A stretch of DNA of 64,000 nt from Rutstroemia sp. NJR-2017a BVV2 (lineage: Eukaryota; Ascomycota; Leotiomycetes; Helotiales; Rutstroemiaceae). Made by a program: the position numbers and the translations under genes. The stretch covers positions 124,001-188,000 of the forward strand of contig NJPS01000043.1 in assembly GCA_002946415.1 (NCBI GenBank), in the 5' to 3' direction. Of this stretch, positions 32,845 to 46,100 are shown piece by piece. Within the stretch, counting starts at the first letter, position 1, and every line of letters begins with the position of its first letter. The notes beneath the pieces were generated by a model that was not told the origin of the DNA, ran no database searches, and saw only the letters and a program-made list of their open reading frames with translations.

Positions 32845-34296
32845 ATGGGGTTATCTAAGTCTCAGAGGTTGACGGTTGTAATTTGCATTTCAACATCTTT
32901 CTTCCTGGCCGAGCTATCAGGTACGTAGTCTCCGGCATCCGCCTATGACTCGATCCGAGGGACTAAATGGCTATCTGCAGTGGGCCTCTACACGAAGTCC
33001 CTTGCCCTAGTTGCTGATGCCTTCCACTATGTACGTTTCGTCGTCCTGAAAACTTCTCCCAAATCTTGTTAATCGCTACCAAATTCCGTCTGACCAACGC
33101 TAGCTTAACGATGTCATCGGCTTCATAGTTGCATTGACAGCGTTAAAGGTATGCGTCTCGTTTATCATAGTCTGATGTTTCAGCAAGCCGATAATCCTCC
33201 TAGATATCGCAACGCCCTACTTCTCCGGATAGCCTTTCTTTCGGTTGGCAGCGCGCAGAACTCCTTGGTGCCTTCTTCAACGGAGTCTTCTTGCTAGCTC
33301 TTGGAGTCAGCATCTTCCTACAATCTGTGGATCGTTTTATATCTCTACAAAGTATGTTGCTCCTCATCTAGTCGAGATCATCGCCTGAAGTTTGTCCTAG
33401 GAGTCAAAGACCCTAAATTGATGTTGATCATTGGTTGCGTGGGTCTCGCCTCGAATTTGATCAGCGCTGGTCTTATACATGGTACACCACACACCCTTTC
33501 CATGTTGCAAGGCTAATCTGTATTAAGATCACGGTCACCATGGTCATCACCATGATCATGGCAGTGGAAATTTTGCTACTACGGCAGACCTCGAGCAATC
33601 GAGCGCCGAAACATTGTGTGTTCATTCCATCGCCACATCACAATCAAACATTTCCAAGCGCCACAAAGGTCACCAGCATACACTTCAGCAGCCACCTAAC
33701 GGATGTGATAAACGAAATGTTGCTTCACTAGCAGTGCTGTTGCATGTTCTTATGGATGCAATAAACAATATCGGGGTAATTATTGCGGCTCTTGTGATTT
33801 GGCAAGCTCATTACTCTGCTCGGTATTATGCGGATCCAGGTGTCAGTATGGGTATATCAATCATGATAATCATCTCAACATTTTCAATAAGTATAAAATC
33901 CTCCAAGTCGACGCGTGATATGTCTGACTAGTGATTGAAACAGTCAGAAATTCTGGCTCGATACTCCTTCAGTCTGTGCCTCCTGGAGTCAAGATTGAAG
34001 ATGTCAAGCACGATATCGAAAGAGTTCCCGGTATATTATCTGTCCATGAACTTCACATATGGAGTTTGTGCCAGAACAAGACCGTCGCAAGTGCACACAT
34101 AGTAACGAATGAGGTTGAAGTTATGGGATTTATGAGACAAGCAAAGCTTGTTAAAGAATGTTTCCACGCTTATGGTATTCATAGCGTAACCTTACAAGCC
34201 GAAGCCTCAGATGGTGCTGTCTTGGATATTCTTGAGGAAGCGAAATGTCTAGTTAGTTGCGGCAACCTCTGTGAGAACTTGACTTGTTGTGGTTGA
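32845..34296 (+). CDS. Zrc1/Cot1-type vacuolar zinc transporter (CDF family)
   Basis: Cation-diffusion-facilitator antiporter that moves Zn2+ (possibly Co2+) into the vacuole. Seven exons (32845-32920, 32981-33030, 33104-33148, 33204-33351, 33401-33481, 33528-33890, 33944-34296), with introns of 46-73 bp, give 371 residues. Both zinc-site HxxxD motifs are present: His41/Asp45 in DAFHYLND (split by intron 2) and HVLMD in the fifth helix. FGWQRAELLGAFFNGVFLLAL is the typical third-helix block. The cytosolic loop is His-rich (DHGHHGHHHDHG) but short. The C-terminal domain has LLQSVPPGVKIEDVKHDIE and SVHELHIWSL. The tail ends Cys-rich (CLVSCGNLCENLTCCG), as in Zrc1/Cot1. Six splice junctions all restore frame, so the gene looks intact although the genomic frame is fragmented. 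Confidence 0.94.
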
Positions 34297-35692
34297 ATGG
34301 CAGCTCCACCTTTGGAGACCGAAGCTCATGTGGGACTTCATCTTTTTTGTATGATTTGTGGATTTTGTTCTGAGTACCAGATCAGTTTATCAAAAGTACT
34401 TTTGGGTTTGGGTCATTCGTTTGCTAGCATGGAGGGATGTTGGGTTAATTGTACGAAGCAGGGGGGAAGTCTGCCGAAAATTCTGCATTAGTCGCGTAAT
34501 CAGGATAGGCGAGAGAGGGCGCTCTAGTCCAGGAGGGTTGAAGGAAGTACTGAAATGGAAATGTGTAAACTACTGTAATTTTGGTTGCTTGTGTTACCAA
34601 CTCCATGATCAAGCAGTGAACGGCTGTAGTGCAACTCGAACCTGCATTAGAGAGGTGATAACCCCGCACTTTGACACGAAAAGTATTCGCCATTACTGTT
34701 ACTCAAGATAGTAAAGGGACCCGATTCACAACGATTCGGTGAAGGTGTGTAGCTGTTCGGTTCTGGGGCTGTCTTTACTTGCCTGAGAAGTGGAGGATGG
34801 AGATGGAATACGCTTGCTTGGCTTACTCTCTACGTACGCTCGCTTTGTATTCGATCACGCTCAACCTAGTTCGTTGTATATCACTACACAGATATATATA
34901 TCCATGCAATCGTAGCCGACGTGAAAATTCCGTAGCTTCTCAAGTATACTACATTTCACTTGGCCCCTGATTTTGCATTCCACTTTGAAGTCTCTTTATT
35001 CACATTTCGGTAGACCCCCTCACCCCTTAACTTGTACTTCGCTAACTTAGCTGGACCCTTTCGGCAACCATTTCTTTATTCGCTTTCATTCGTCCAAGCT
35101 ACGTTACAATGCTCCAGCTAGGAATAATTTTGTGTAACTTAGATACAGAAGCAATCGTGACGTCTAATAAGGGAAGCTTGTGGATAAATTGGCAGAAGTG
35201 AAATTAGGTGGAAGGCCTGACGTTGAGTTTGTGGCACCGTGCTGTGGGTGTGTTCGTGCCAACTTCGAACCTCAAAATATCACTCGTTAAATGCGTTTAA
35301 GATGTGTGAAACTCTGAAATTAGGAAGCTCTTAACGCTTAGTGTGGATTCAGGCAGTTGAAGTCCATGTTTTTGGTTTTGATTGAAAAGGAAGCTGCAAA
35401 TCAAACCAAATGCGCCCTGGCTTTCCGGTGCAGATACAACACGCCGGTAATACCCAAAAGGCAACTGGATTCTTTTGAGTTCGACAACAGTAATCAGCCA
35501 CAACACGACGTCCCAAATCGGCCCTGTTTTTTCTGCATTGGAGAGCCCAAATAGGCCCACCGTACCTATCTCCACGTGCAAACCCCGCGATATCCGATAA
35601 GAACCTTGTGGAATTTCTTCCCCTCCAAATTTTTTCTTTCACGGTTACCAGAAGCCCCTCCAACCACCACAGATTTCCTCTTCGTCGCCAAA
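34297..35692. other. Intergenic: zinc transporter 3' flank and Cns1 promoter
   Basis: About 1.4 kb without a supportable gene. The frame of Cns1 stays open upstream to 35576 but with no ATG. Confidence 0.55.
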
Positions 35693-36946
35693 ATGAAGAA
35701 CGAAGAGCTGCCCAGCAATGCGCCCTCGGGATCTTCTTTCCAACCCCCAGAGTTCGACCTCTTGGCTCAAGCCATGGCCGCCGCGTTCCCTTCCTCCACA
35801 CCCCTCATCCCCAAAGACCCCTCCTCTACAACCCCCGACCTACCTCCCTCTCTCGCATCTCTGCGCGACAAGTCTGGTACCGAGATCCTGGAGTCGCTCA
35901 ACTCGACGCCGTTATTCATGACCGAGCTGGAAGAAAACGACGAGCTGGAAGCGTTCAAAGCACTTGCCTATGAAGGGACACCGCTGGAAGTCGCGTCGAA
36001 TTTTAAGGAGCAGGGAAACGAGTCATTCAAGGAGAAGAGGGTTGCGGATGCGAAGGAGTTTTATACCAAGGGGGTTAATACTTTGTTGGCGGAGGTGAGG
36101 CGACGGCAGAGGGGGGAGAAGAAGGAAGGTGAGGAGGAGGGGGTGGATGAGGTGGTTAAGGAGATTCGGATTTTGGAGACGTTGTTGGTGAATAGGGCGA
36201 TGTGTCATCTGTCGTTGAAGAACTATAGAAGTTGCGTTATGGATTGTGGTGCGGTGTTGAGGATTAACAACGGAAACGTGAAGGCATATTACAGGAGTGC
36301 GAAGGCGCTGTTAGCGTTGGGGAGGGTGAGGGAGGCTGATAATGCGTGTGCGAAAGGATTAGAGTTGGAGCCAGAAGACAAGGCACTTCAGGGGCTGGCG
36401 GCAGAGATTGTGAAGAAGAACGAGGAGGCGGAGGCGAAGAAGAGGAAGGAGTTGGAGAGGCTGACGAGAATAAAGAATGAGGAGAAGGTACTGCAGACGG
36501 CGTTGAAGGCGAGGGAGATCACTTTGAGGATGACGGATAAGCCGCCGGAGATGGAAGATGCGAAGATTGAGTTGGTGCCTGATGCATTGGACCCGATTAA
36601 TTCAACTCTGACATTCCCTGTTCTTTTCTTATACCCTCTGGCGGCGGAGTCGGATTTCATTAAGGCATTTAACGAGATGGATACTATTGGGCAACATTTG
36701 GGGTATATTTTACCTTCGCCTTGGGATCAGACGGGCGAATATAGGGACGAGAAGGTGGTGGAATGTTATCTGGAAAAGAAGAAAGGCTCGTTGATCAAGG
36801 TAGGAAGGAAAGTAAATTTACTGAAAGCATTGGGTGGAGGAGAGGTTGTGGATGGGGTCGTGAGTATCTATGTAGTGCCTAAGCAGAAGGCAGCAGGATG
36901 GGTGGAGGAGTGGAAAAGGAAAAATGGCATCACGAAGAATGCATGA
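35693..36946 (+). CDS. CNS1: Cns1/TTC4-like TPR co-chaperone of Hsp90/Hsp70
   Basis: Essential co-chaperone in yeast that links Hsp90 and Hsp70 to client folding and translation elongation. Single exon, 417 residues; start at the first ATG (GCCAAAATGA context). The N-terminal region has FMTELEENDELEAFKALAYE, the conserved Cns1/TTC4 segment before the TPRs. A three-TPR domain covers about residues 100-250: FKEQGNESFKEK, LETLLVNRAMCHLSLKNYRS, GNVKAYYRSAKALLALGRVR. Basic clamp residues (Lys and Asn of the carboxylate clamp) are present. A charged helix (KKNEEAEAKKRKELERL) leads to a C-terminal wheel-type domain with FPVLFLYPLAAESDFIKAF and PSPWDQTGEYRDEKVVECY. Length matches the family. Confidence 0.95.
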   Translation: MKNEELPSNAPSGSSFQPPEFDLLAQAMAAAFPSSTPLIPKDPSSTTPDLPPSLASLRDKSGTEILESLNSTPLFMTELEENDELEAFKALAYEGTPLEVASNFKEQGNESFKEKRVADAKEFYTKGVNTLLAEVRRRQRGEKKEGEEEGVDEVVKEIRILETLLVNRAMCHLSLKNYRSCVMDCGAVLRINNGNVKAYYRSAKALLALGRVREADNACAKGLELEPEDKALQGLAAEIVKKNEEAEAKKRKELERLTRIKNEEKVLQTALKAREITLRMTDKPPEMEDAKIELVPDALDPINSTLTFPVLFLYPLAAESDFIKAFNEMDTIGQHLGYILPSPWDQTGEYRDEKVVECYLEKKKGSLIKVGRKVNLLKALGGGEVVDGVVSIYVVPKQKAAGWVEEWKRKNGITKNA

Positions 36947-37587
36947 AAAAGATCGATATATGAAATGAAATATACCCCCTGATTCCTTCAATTGCTTCAT
37001 TCTTGAGATAGCATGAGATGTCAACAACGGAGTATGAAAAGTATATTAGATAACGTATGTGATCACCATCACCTCGCGACACATTTACATAATCGGGTTG
37101 CAAATCTCCAACCTTTCTATCAAGCAAGCATCGCACAAGCAACGAACATCACCAAGTCCAGCATAAGCACATACAAGAAGAAAAAGAAGCAAAAGCAACG
37201 AGTAGATACAATGTAAACCAAAATGAATATGAACAACCTACTACCATAGCCTGCTCCACTACCATCCTTTGCTCCGTTCCTTCACCTTTCTTTTTGCAAC
37301 CAATACCTATTTTCCGTTCGTTTTTCTTCCCTTCATGTCTTTTCCTTATTCACAAGCATAGTACTTCGAATACAGCGTACGCAATGAAACTATATGAAGT
37401 CAAATCCAAATCACATACAATCCAAAATAAATGAAAGCAGAACCATGCAACGATCATGTATGCATGCATAAAGAAAATGATGAAAACAGCTATGTATCTC
37501 CATGCCACGACAACACATCCTCTTCTTCCTCGACGAGCACCAACTCTATCTCCACTGATCTATCACGATGAACAATGCAGACCGAAA
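36947..37587. other. Convergent 3' flank region
   Basis: 0.64 kb between the stops of Cns1 (+) and the APSES gene (-). A/T- and AAG-rich, UTR-like, no gene seen. Confidence 0.6.
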
Positions 37588-39854
37588 TCAAAAACTGCGG
37601 CATCTCCTCCTCTTCACTCTTGGAGCGTCGAAATCTAGATCTAGCATTTCCAATCGCAAGTCCAAGCTCTCCCTATTGCTTCTGGTAGTTCTAGTGGCAG
37701 GCGCACCGGTATCTTGGGAAACATCCCGCGACCACGATGCGGATTCTGGTTTCTGACTGCTCATTCGCAACAGAATCGATGCCCCTTCGCGATCTGCTTC
37801 TGTAGGTGACATTGGTGCTACCGCATGCTGTATAGACGCAGTTTCAGGTAGAGCTCCAGATGTTGATGGGAGATCATCCACCTCCGGCTCATGTAACACA
37901 ACCTCGTGTTCTTCCTGAGACGGTGACACAGCCTGAACCATGTCTTTCTGACGAGAGGCAAGAGAATGCATACTCTTCCACAAAGCCACATCTTCACCGG
38001 GAATCTTCTCATCCGTTGTAAAGCCCAAGCTCTCCTCCAAACCAAAATTCTCATCCATAACCTCTACGCTTCTCTTCACCATGCCAATCCACTCTTCTGG
38101 CGTGGAGAAATGGGGAACACTTCGAGGGATTGAGCTCAGGACCGGATTTGCCACGGTGATCCCTAACCCCCCCAGACTCTCTTTCGAGCCTGGATACCCA
38201 AGTCGTTGAACCTCAACAACGGTGTTCCGCACATTGGAGAGCGGATACCCCTCCTGGTACTCGACTTGTCGCTCATAATCATCGTAATGATCGCGATAAG
38301 TAAAAGAAGCCGAACGCCAGTGCGATTGTGAGCGATCTCTCCCAAGCGAATACTGCTGTTGATATTCATAAGTTGACGAGGGAGAAGAGGGTGATTGAGA
38401 TTCATTCTGGGCTCTCCGATTCCAAGAAGCATAACCGCCATCTACATCAGACCCCAAATCCGCAGTGGCCGCTCTATCCCATACCTCAACATCATCGGCA
38501 AACGAACTCTCGCTCACATGTCTCTTCAAATTGATTCTCCTATTCTGCGGCGAAGATGCAGCGGAAGTAGGCGTAGAAGCAAACGCTGAAGTCGAAGAAG
38601 AAGCGAGAGTGGGAGTAGGAGCCGAGGGGGGAAGAGATGCGGGAGCGGAAGGTAGCGCGGAGGTTGATGAGATGAGTGCGCGGCGCATGTACTTCAGACG
38701 GTATTTTTCGGCCTGGACGGTCGCGGTAATGGTTATGGATGGGTCAATTTTCATGACGCAGTGTTCGGGGGCACCGGGAGAGCTGCATTGTGACGGGAAA
38801 TCCGGCCCGAACATGGGGACTAGAGCGTATGCTATCTTATGGCAGAAGGTGGCGCAGAGAGCGCGGGCACACTCGAAGGGCATCCAGTATCCTGTGGGCA
38901 AAGAGGGTTAGCATTTCTGGTTCATGGGATTGGGACGGTGATGCATAGGTAGGTAGAAGGGAAATGTAAAGGGTTAAGTGTTGGGTTGGCTCAAAGCCAA
39001 CAATGAAGTACGTGTTTGCTGTTGTACTTTTGGAAAACGAGAAGAAAGTAAAGGATGGGTTTTGACTTGCCTTGAGCTGTTAAAGCACCGCCAGTAATGC
39101 TGTGCGAAATGTCTTTCAGTCCAGGATTCAAGTCGAGCATTCTGCCAGGCATCGTCTACAATATTTATCATGTCAGTCTACCGTTTGCATGTTTCCTTCA
39201 CCGACTTTAAGGGGAAGAGGAGTAGTATTCTTTGCTCACCTTTGCGTACTTGAAGCATTTGAAAAAAGGTGTGATGCGAACGAGCCCAATCTGATAATCC
39301 CACATAACTGTCCAAGTTTTGTTATCGTCGTGGCCGGGGACTTTGAATTCGTATGTAAAAACTGCAAGGATAGGAAAAGGGTCAGTTAGATCTAGCGAGC
39401 GGTAAGAAGTAGATGTGGAAGTAGATGAAGATGTATCGTTTTAGGAGCAAACGCGAATACAGTCGTCATCTAAGCATAACATACCTTCAAAGCTCTCTCG
39501 ACCAGTTCTTGAAAAGAAGTCTCTTTTGGGGTCGTTCGTTTTGTTTGAATAAGGAATATTCTTGGTTTGGATGCCGCTCATCAGATCGACCTCGAATGTC
39601 TCGACCTCGCGCTTGGTCCTCTCATCTAGGTGATCGAATGGCGGGTAGGTAATATCGCCCTGAATCTTACCCTTGGCGGATCCGACACCGTTCTTAGTCA
39701 TCTTCAACTTCTTGGTCGATGGTGGAAAGTGTGGTGAGATATTACCATATGAAGATGGTGGTGTACATAGCGATGGGGATGGAGTTGAGCTTGATGGTAA
39801 TCGAACTCTTCGCACTGAGTTGACAGGATTGAGCAGTGACGCTATTGACGCCAT
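37588..39854 (-). CDS. Xbp1-like APSES/KilA-N transcription regulator
   Basis: DNA-binding regulator related to yeast Xbp1, a stress- and quiescence-induced repressor. Exons 39485-39854, 39240-39361, 39071-39155 and 37588-38891 give 626 residues. The KilA-N/APSES domain covers about residues 69-225: [40 protein letters not shown] (exon 1/2 joint), [40 protein letters not shown], then [18 protein letters not shown]. The first two introns are 123 and 84 bp with normal GT donors. The third (38892-39070, 179 bp) has a GC donor, CAAG/GCAAGT, with acceptor CCCACAG; no GT site nearby keeps the frame. The C-terminal 370 residues are Ser/Pro-rich and disordered. The start is the Met of MASIASLL; upstream the frame is open but has no ATG. 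Confidence 0.9.
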
Positions 39855-42800
39855 GGGGGCTGTGAGCGAGGGAATAATGTTTGAAAGAACTAATTTGCTT
39901 CTAGATATGCAGACAGGGTATCCTCTCGCGGTAGTGAAAGGCTGTCCAAACAAGAATTCCAATCAAGGACGTTGCGGTCTTTTCGTACAGCTGATGCAAA
40001 AGTTAAGTCTTGGAGCTCAGAAATATAAAATCTCAAGTACTGGGCTACTCTTAAGTAGATATTGGTGATGGAAGATGGCAGCGAGACAATAATGAGCTTC
40101 CGTAAAAGCCCTTCTTTTCGGTATGGACTAGCGGTCCCAGTTTCTAGACTTAATGATCTTCCTGCCACGCTCGTCTTTCCTCAGACATTCGGTGAGATCG
40201 ATATGGAATTTCTCTTTGTTAGTAATGTCTGAGGGCGGTCCAGTAAAATTCGAATCGACCGTTTGTTTATGCCCAACACCGCCAGAAGTCTAAGCTCGAA
40301 AGCAAGATGCATTTGACGGGGCGAACGAGCGGGGAACGCTCTTTGGTACACCAGCAACCGAAGATGGTGACTTATTATGAGCATTCACATGGGTTGCGTA
40401 CTGCAGCATTTACCAGATGACAAGATGATGAGACGAAGTATACAAACTATCATAGAGCTGTATATTAATATTCGTCGCTATGAATATCAGCAAGAAAGGC
40501 AAGATGACTGACTACCAAGCTACCCACATAAGATTGCAGAGCATATCGAGGCAGTATGTTTCACTAGGTCTTCATAAAGCAATATTTACCGATCGCAGTA
40601 CATCAAAAATCGGCTGCGTGGCACCTGGCAGGCTCATCCAGTTGAGTTTGATAATAACAAATATAGTGTATATTCCGGTCGCGAGCAAGACCAGTTTTGG
40701 GGTCGGATAGATGCAGCAGTAGTTGCTGGTGGTTCACCGTGTTGAAAAGGGACAAAGAAATCAATATCTCAAGAGTAATAACAGCAGGGAAGGCTTTTTT
40801 TCGACTCGATGCACGTGGACATAATATATACCAGTTGTGTCTCGCTCGGAAGACATAGAGAGAGATATCCTTGCTGATCTTGAAAGCTGGACAGTCTTGA
40901 TGGCTCTCATCCGTCACTTCTCATAAAACTACGTCCGGACAGCTCCTCCGTAAGAATGCTTTAAATAACCATCATGCTTCCATCCGCTACCACAAAATAA
41001 GAGAAAAGAAAAAGGAATATTCTGATTCTACGGGCCTTCGAGAATTTAATGAGGGAGTTCACCTGAACTAAGTGTGAACACTGGTACAGCAGCTGTCACT
41101 TGAAAAGCATGGGAAATTCTACGGGAATTATGCATGTAAGCGCACAGCCGGAATGTGTGTTTGGCCCCTTTGCTAGGCAAGCTGGTTATGAAGACGGTCA
41201 TTTGGCTACACATCATAAAGATATGACTGACCAGCTGCTTGTGTAGAAATTTACAGCTCAGTGACATGAAATTCTATGTCCGAAGGAGCAAGCAATGTTT
41301 GAGCAGAGAAACAGAAGTCAAACGCTGCGACGAACACAAACTCTTGAAACAGAAAGCTTTTCAACATAAATAGATGAGGGACAGCCTCATTCAGTTGAGT
41401 ATAATTTCTCAATGATTAGCTATTCGTCCTCGAGTCGCAGTTGCTGAGACAAAGTCAGTGCATAGGACCCAATTTGGATGAAAGCTGCAGCCTTCCGTCG
41501 ACCTCCTTGCGATACGACTTGCCATTGGGCACCCACGTTGTTTCCTGGCACAAACGAAGCAAAAGAAACCGTTAAATGAAAATGGCAATACCGATAGTAC
41601 AACATGAGCCTTATGCATGTCATTACGCCTAACTGTAATATATCCAACCCCTTAGATAGACTCGAAAGATCTCCATGCAGACGGGAGAAAAGGGTAAGGG
41701 GATACCATTTCTTCGGGGTGATACTTGCAGGACTGTAACAAGACCACCAACTCTTTTCTTTCTTGAGATTGCCCGACTTTAGTGAAGGGCATAGGAACTG
41801 ATGTAGAGCAGCCAGAGTCTGTGATGGTTCCGGCAGAATCTGGGACCATTTTTACTGAGTGGGTTGATAGCGTACAAAGCCAAAAAACGTAAACTAAAGT
41901 ATGGTAAGCCGTGATGGCATGGACTCTAGCTTCTATCATTTGTGTTACCGAAGAAATAACACGATCTTTCAATACCGGATGATCTTCTGACAGCCGCTGA
42001 AGTTTCAGATCGTGGAGAACTCGTGAAGTACAAGGAATCTTGGTACACTAGATCCATTTTCGGGAAGCCTGTAGAACGAAACGGGAGAGCGAAGGCGGCG
42101 TGGTGCATTCGTTATTCGTATCGGAAACATCTTTTTAACGTGAAGATGTGTCTTTGGTGGTTGCACAAGAAATAAGAATTCCGATCTCAAGTTTGAGCTG
42201 ACTGTGTGATACGTTATGGTTCCCTAGATGAATGAGGTCAAGCATACTAGGGACTAAACGTAACCAACTACTATAGGAGAAGATGGGCACAAGAGAGAAG
42301 AGGGATGCCGGTACCTGACAGAATGCTTGTAGGAGTGTGTAAGTGTGTACGTCGATAATTTCCTTTGGTGCCCTCTTTCATCCTCTTTCATTTGAGCACA
42401 ATGTTGAGAAAGGCCTGCCTTTCCCAGGCAGTGCACTGTACAACAGATATCAGGTGGAGAAGCGAATCAAACATCGATATTCGGAGGATCCCTGTTCTCG
42501 CATCGACGTTGTATGGCATTCTGTGGTTCTGTCGTTGAGCTGTTCTGTCGTTCTGATGCGGGCATACTTGAAGCTATCCACAAATAAACCCGTAGCGTAG
42601 AAATGGGGAACAAATGGATGATGGTCAGCAACTGCCTCCTTTGTACTAGTTCTAGGATTGCTTGCGCGAGATTTCGCCTCAACGGTAACTTTACTGCCAA
42701 TGTGGGCAGTTTGGAGATTTGATTTTCTGATTTGCTGTACCTGACTGCAGGTAAGCAGAAACCAGAAACCCTGGCTTGTTCTTTCACCTGTCCATAGCTT

Positions 42801-43181
42801 TTGTGTATGTGGGAGACAGACCCTTTTGCCAGATAAGCTTATCCTCTTTTGAACTAGCTTCCTGTACGACGCGATTCTCATGTTTATTTACTTACACCCA
42901 AAACTATGAGATTCACAAAACCACGAAATTGGACTTCACCAAAATACTAAAGATACCCAAGTAGGTATCCACGACAACTTTCTACTTGTTTACACTCTTT
43001 ACCTCTACAACAACGGAGCACTGGTATATTGGCCTGACCTCTGTCACTTGTTGGCAATTGTCTTTCTTTGAATAGGTTCTTGAAGCCTTGCTTATTTATT
43101 TTTGTATCACCATCTCCCGCCTCGAGGTTTTCTTCACAGCGTATACCCGAAGCGCGTCCGATTCCTGTTCCACTGCCCACC
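39855..43181. promoter_or_regulatory. Long divergent intergenic region, APSES gene / TOP2
   Basis: 3.3 kb, the longest gene-free divergent interval here. Several frames of 60-143 codons on both strands show no domain, codon pattern or homology that I recognise. It probably contains a long regulated promoter and leader for the APSES gene. A GTTCTGTCGTTGAGCT / GTTCTGTCGTTCTG short repeat occurs near 42524-42555. No RNA gene or transposon recognised. Confidence 0.5.
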
Positions 43182-46100
43182 ATGGACGACTCGATGATGG
43201 ACGAAGAGCCAAGCTTTCAGATGTCTGCAGATGATTCAGAGGACTTTGCACCTCCAATAGTACGTTGTCCGAAGTTGCTACTTCTTGGTGAAGTTGAAAC
43301 AAGGAATATCGATCCCTTTATTAACAACCTTTTCTTAGAAAACAAAAGCGAAGCCTGCTGCGAAGAAAGCCACGGCAGCCAAACCCGCAAAAGAACCCAA
43401 AGCCCCAAAGGCACCCAAAGCCGCGAAGGCGACCAAAACCACCACCACCAAGAAGACTGTGCAGACTACTCTCAAAATGATACCCAAGAAGCGAAAATCT
43501 GACACCGACGACGAGGGTGGATTATCTGATAACGATTCTGATCATGACGCATCAGTCCTCTCCAACACCCCGCCCAGTAAGAAGCCGAAAAAGGCACCTG
43601 TCGCGAAGCGGCCTGTCGCACAAGCTCTGCAGGACATTGAGAACGAGAGCATAATGGAGCCTGAGCCCAAGCCAAAGAAGACGAAGACTACGACAGAGCA
43701 ATATCAGAAGTTGACTCAACTGGAACATATCATCAAGCGCCCGGACACATATATTGGTTCCGTAGAGCGTACAGAGCAGACCATGTGGGTGTTCAACTCA
43801 GAAACAAAGGAAATGGAACTTCGAAAAGTATCATTTGTGCCAGGTCTCTACAAGATCTTTGACGAGATTATGGTCAATGCCGCGGACAACAAACAGAACG
43901 ATCCGAACATGAAGAACATTAAAGTGGTTGTGGATCGAGAAAAGGGCGAAATTAGCGTTGAGAACGACGGTAAAGGTATCCCAGTTGAGATTCATGGGGT
44001 AAGTCTACAATTCCTTATATACCTTCCCATGTTACACCTCGCAATGATTAGACACGAGTTTCATGCACCACTCATATTGCCTTCGGGTATTTGATGAGAA
44101 ACAATACCAACAATTTATTCTACTGAGCCAAGAAAATTAAGAAGAAAAAACTCCCCAAACAACTAGTCGTATATAAGGGATAGAATGCTAATTTTCAATT
44201 CAAATTCTAGAAAGAGAAGATTTACATTCCAGAGATGATCTTCGGACATCTGCTCACTGGTTCTAATTATGACGATGAAGAAGCGAAAACAACTGGTGGT
44301 CGTAACGGTTACGGTGCGAAGCTTTGTAACATTTTCAGTACTGAGTTTACGTTGGAAACTCAGGACTCCAACACCGGCAAGAGATACAAGCAAACATGGA
44401 CGGACAACATGAGCAAAATGGGCAAGGCAAAGATTTCTTCCAGCAAAAACGCCGATTTTACCAGAGTCACATTCACACCAGATTGGGAAAAGTTTAAAAT
44501 GAACGGCATTGACGATGATTTTGAGGCTCTGGTCAAGCGTCGTGTTTATGACATGGCTGGAACTGTCAAGGGTGTAAAGGTCACTCTAAACGGTTCCCTC
44601 ATCAAGTTGAATTTCCAGAAATATATCGAGATGTACGCCCAGGCCATCAATAAGGAGCGCGGCACCGAAGAGTCAAGTAATAACACTGTTATTATTGAAG
44701 ACTCAAAAGGTCACCCAAACTGGGAGGTCGGTTTCGCTGTTTCCGACGGGTCGTTCCAGCAAGTTTCGTTTGTCAACTCCATTGCTACAACATCTGGCGG
44801 AACCCACGTCAACTACATTGCGGATCAGATATGTGAAAAATTGCTGGAAGTGGTCAAAAAGAGAAACCCAAAAGGTGCCGCTTTGAAAGCCAACCAAGTT
44901 CGCAATCACATTTTCCTCTTTGTCAACTGTTTAATCACCAACCCTGCCTTCACATCACAGACCAAGGAACAGTTGACCACCCGAGTCAAGCAGTTCGGTA
45001 GCAAATGCAATCTGAGTGAAGAATTCCTGAAAAAGATTGGCAAGACCGAGGCAGTGGAAAACATCTTGAACTTCGCCGCCAAGAAGGCCGACCTGGAATT
45101 GGCAAAGAGTGACGGTAATCGACGCTCTCGAATGAACAACCCGAAACTTGTTGATGCAAACTTGGCTGGTACAAAACGTGGGCACGAATGTACCTTGATT
45201 TTGACTGAGGGAGACTCTGCGATGGGTCTTGCTGTGGCTGGCCGAGCAGTTTTGGATCCGGACCGTATTGGAGTGTTCCCCCTTCGTGGTAAGATGCTCA
45301 ACGTTCGTGATGCCTCCATCGATCAAATATCAAAGAATAGCGAAATCCAGAACATCAAGCAATTCCTTGGGTTGAAACACAAGACTGTTTACCAGAATAC
45401 TCTGGGCCTGCGATATGGCCACCTCATGATTATGGCCGATCAGGATCACGACGGTAGTCATATTAAAGGATTGTTGATCAACTTCCTGCAAGTACAATTC
45501 CCAAGTTTGCTGAAGATAGACGGTTTCTTTCAGGAGTTCATCACTCCGATTGTCAAAGTATGGAAAGGATCAAACCCCAAAAAGCCGTCCAATCTAAGAT
45601 CATTCTTCACACTCCCTCAGTACGAGCAATGGCAGGAACAGCATTCTGGCGAGAAATGGGAGCATAAGTACTACAAGGGTCTGGGTACGAGTAGACCCGA
45701 AGATGCTCAAATCTACTTCAATGACCTTGATGTTCATTTAAGAGAATTCGAAACCATCAAGCCTGAAGAGGAAGAAATGGTTGACCTCGCTTTCTCCAAA
45801 AAGAAGGCAGATGCTCGTAAACAGTGGCTTGGCAACTTTGTTCCTGGAACGTTCTTGGACCATACTGACAAGCAACTGACATACAATGACTTCATCAATA
45901 AAGAACTCATTCTCTTCAGTATGGCCGATAATATGCGGTCCATTCCTTCGGTTGTCGATGGTCTCAAGCCTGGTCAAAGAAAAGTTATGTATGCCTGTTT
46001 CAAGCGCAACCTCACCACGGATATGAAAGTTGTGGAACTAGCTGGTTATGCTGGACAGGTTTCGGCCTACCATCATGGTGAAGCCTCAATGCACATGACC

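Noticed and set aside
33204..34296. The zinc transporter locus as a frameshifted pseudogene
   Set aside because: The short broken frames are explained by six introns with normal sites; the joined product is full length and keeps both HxxxD sites.
42450..42881. 143-codon minus-strand frame in the APSES/TOP2 interval
   Set aside because: No recognisable domain and no splice partners; overlapping frames of similar length exist on the same DNA.
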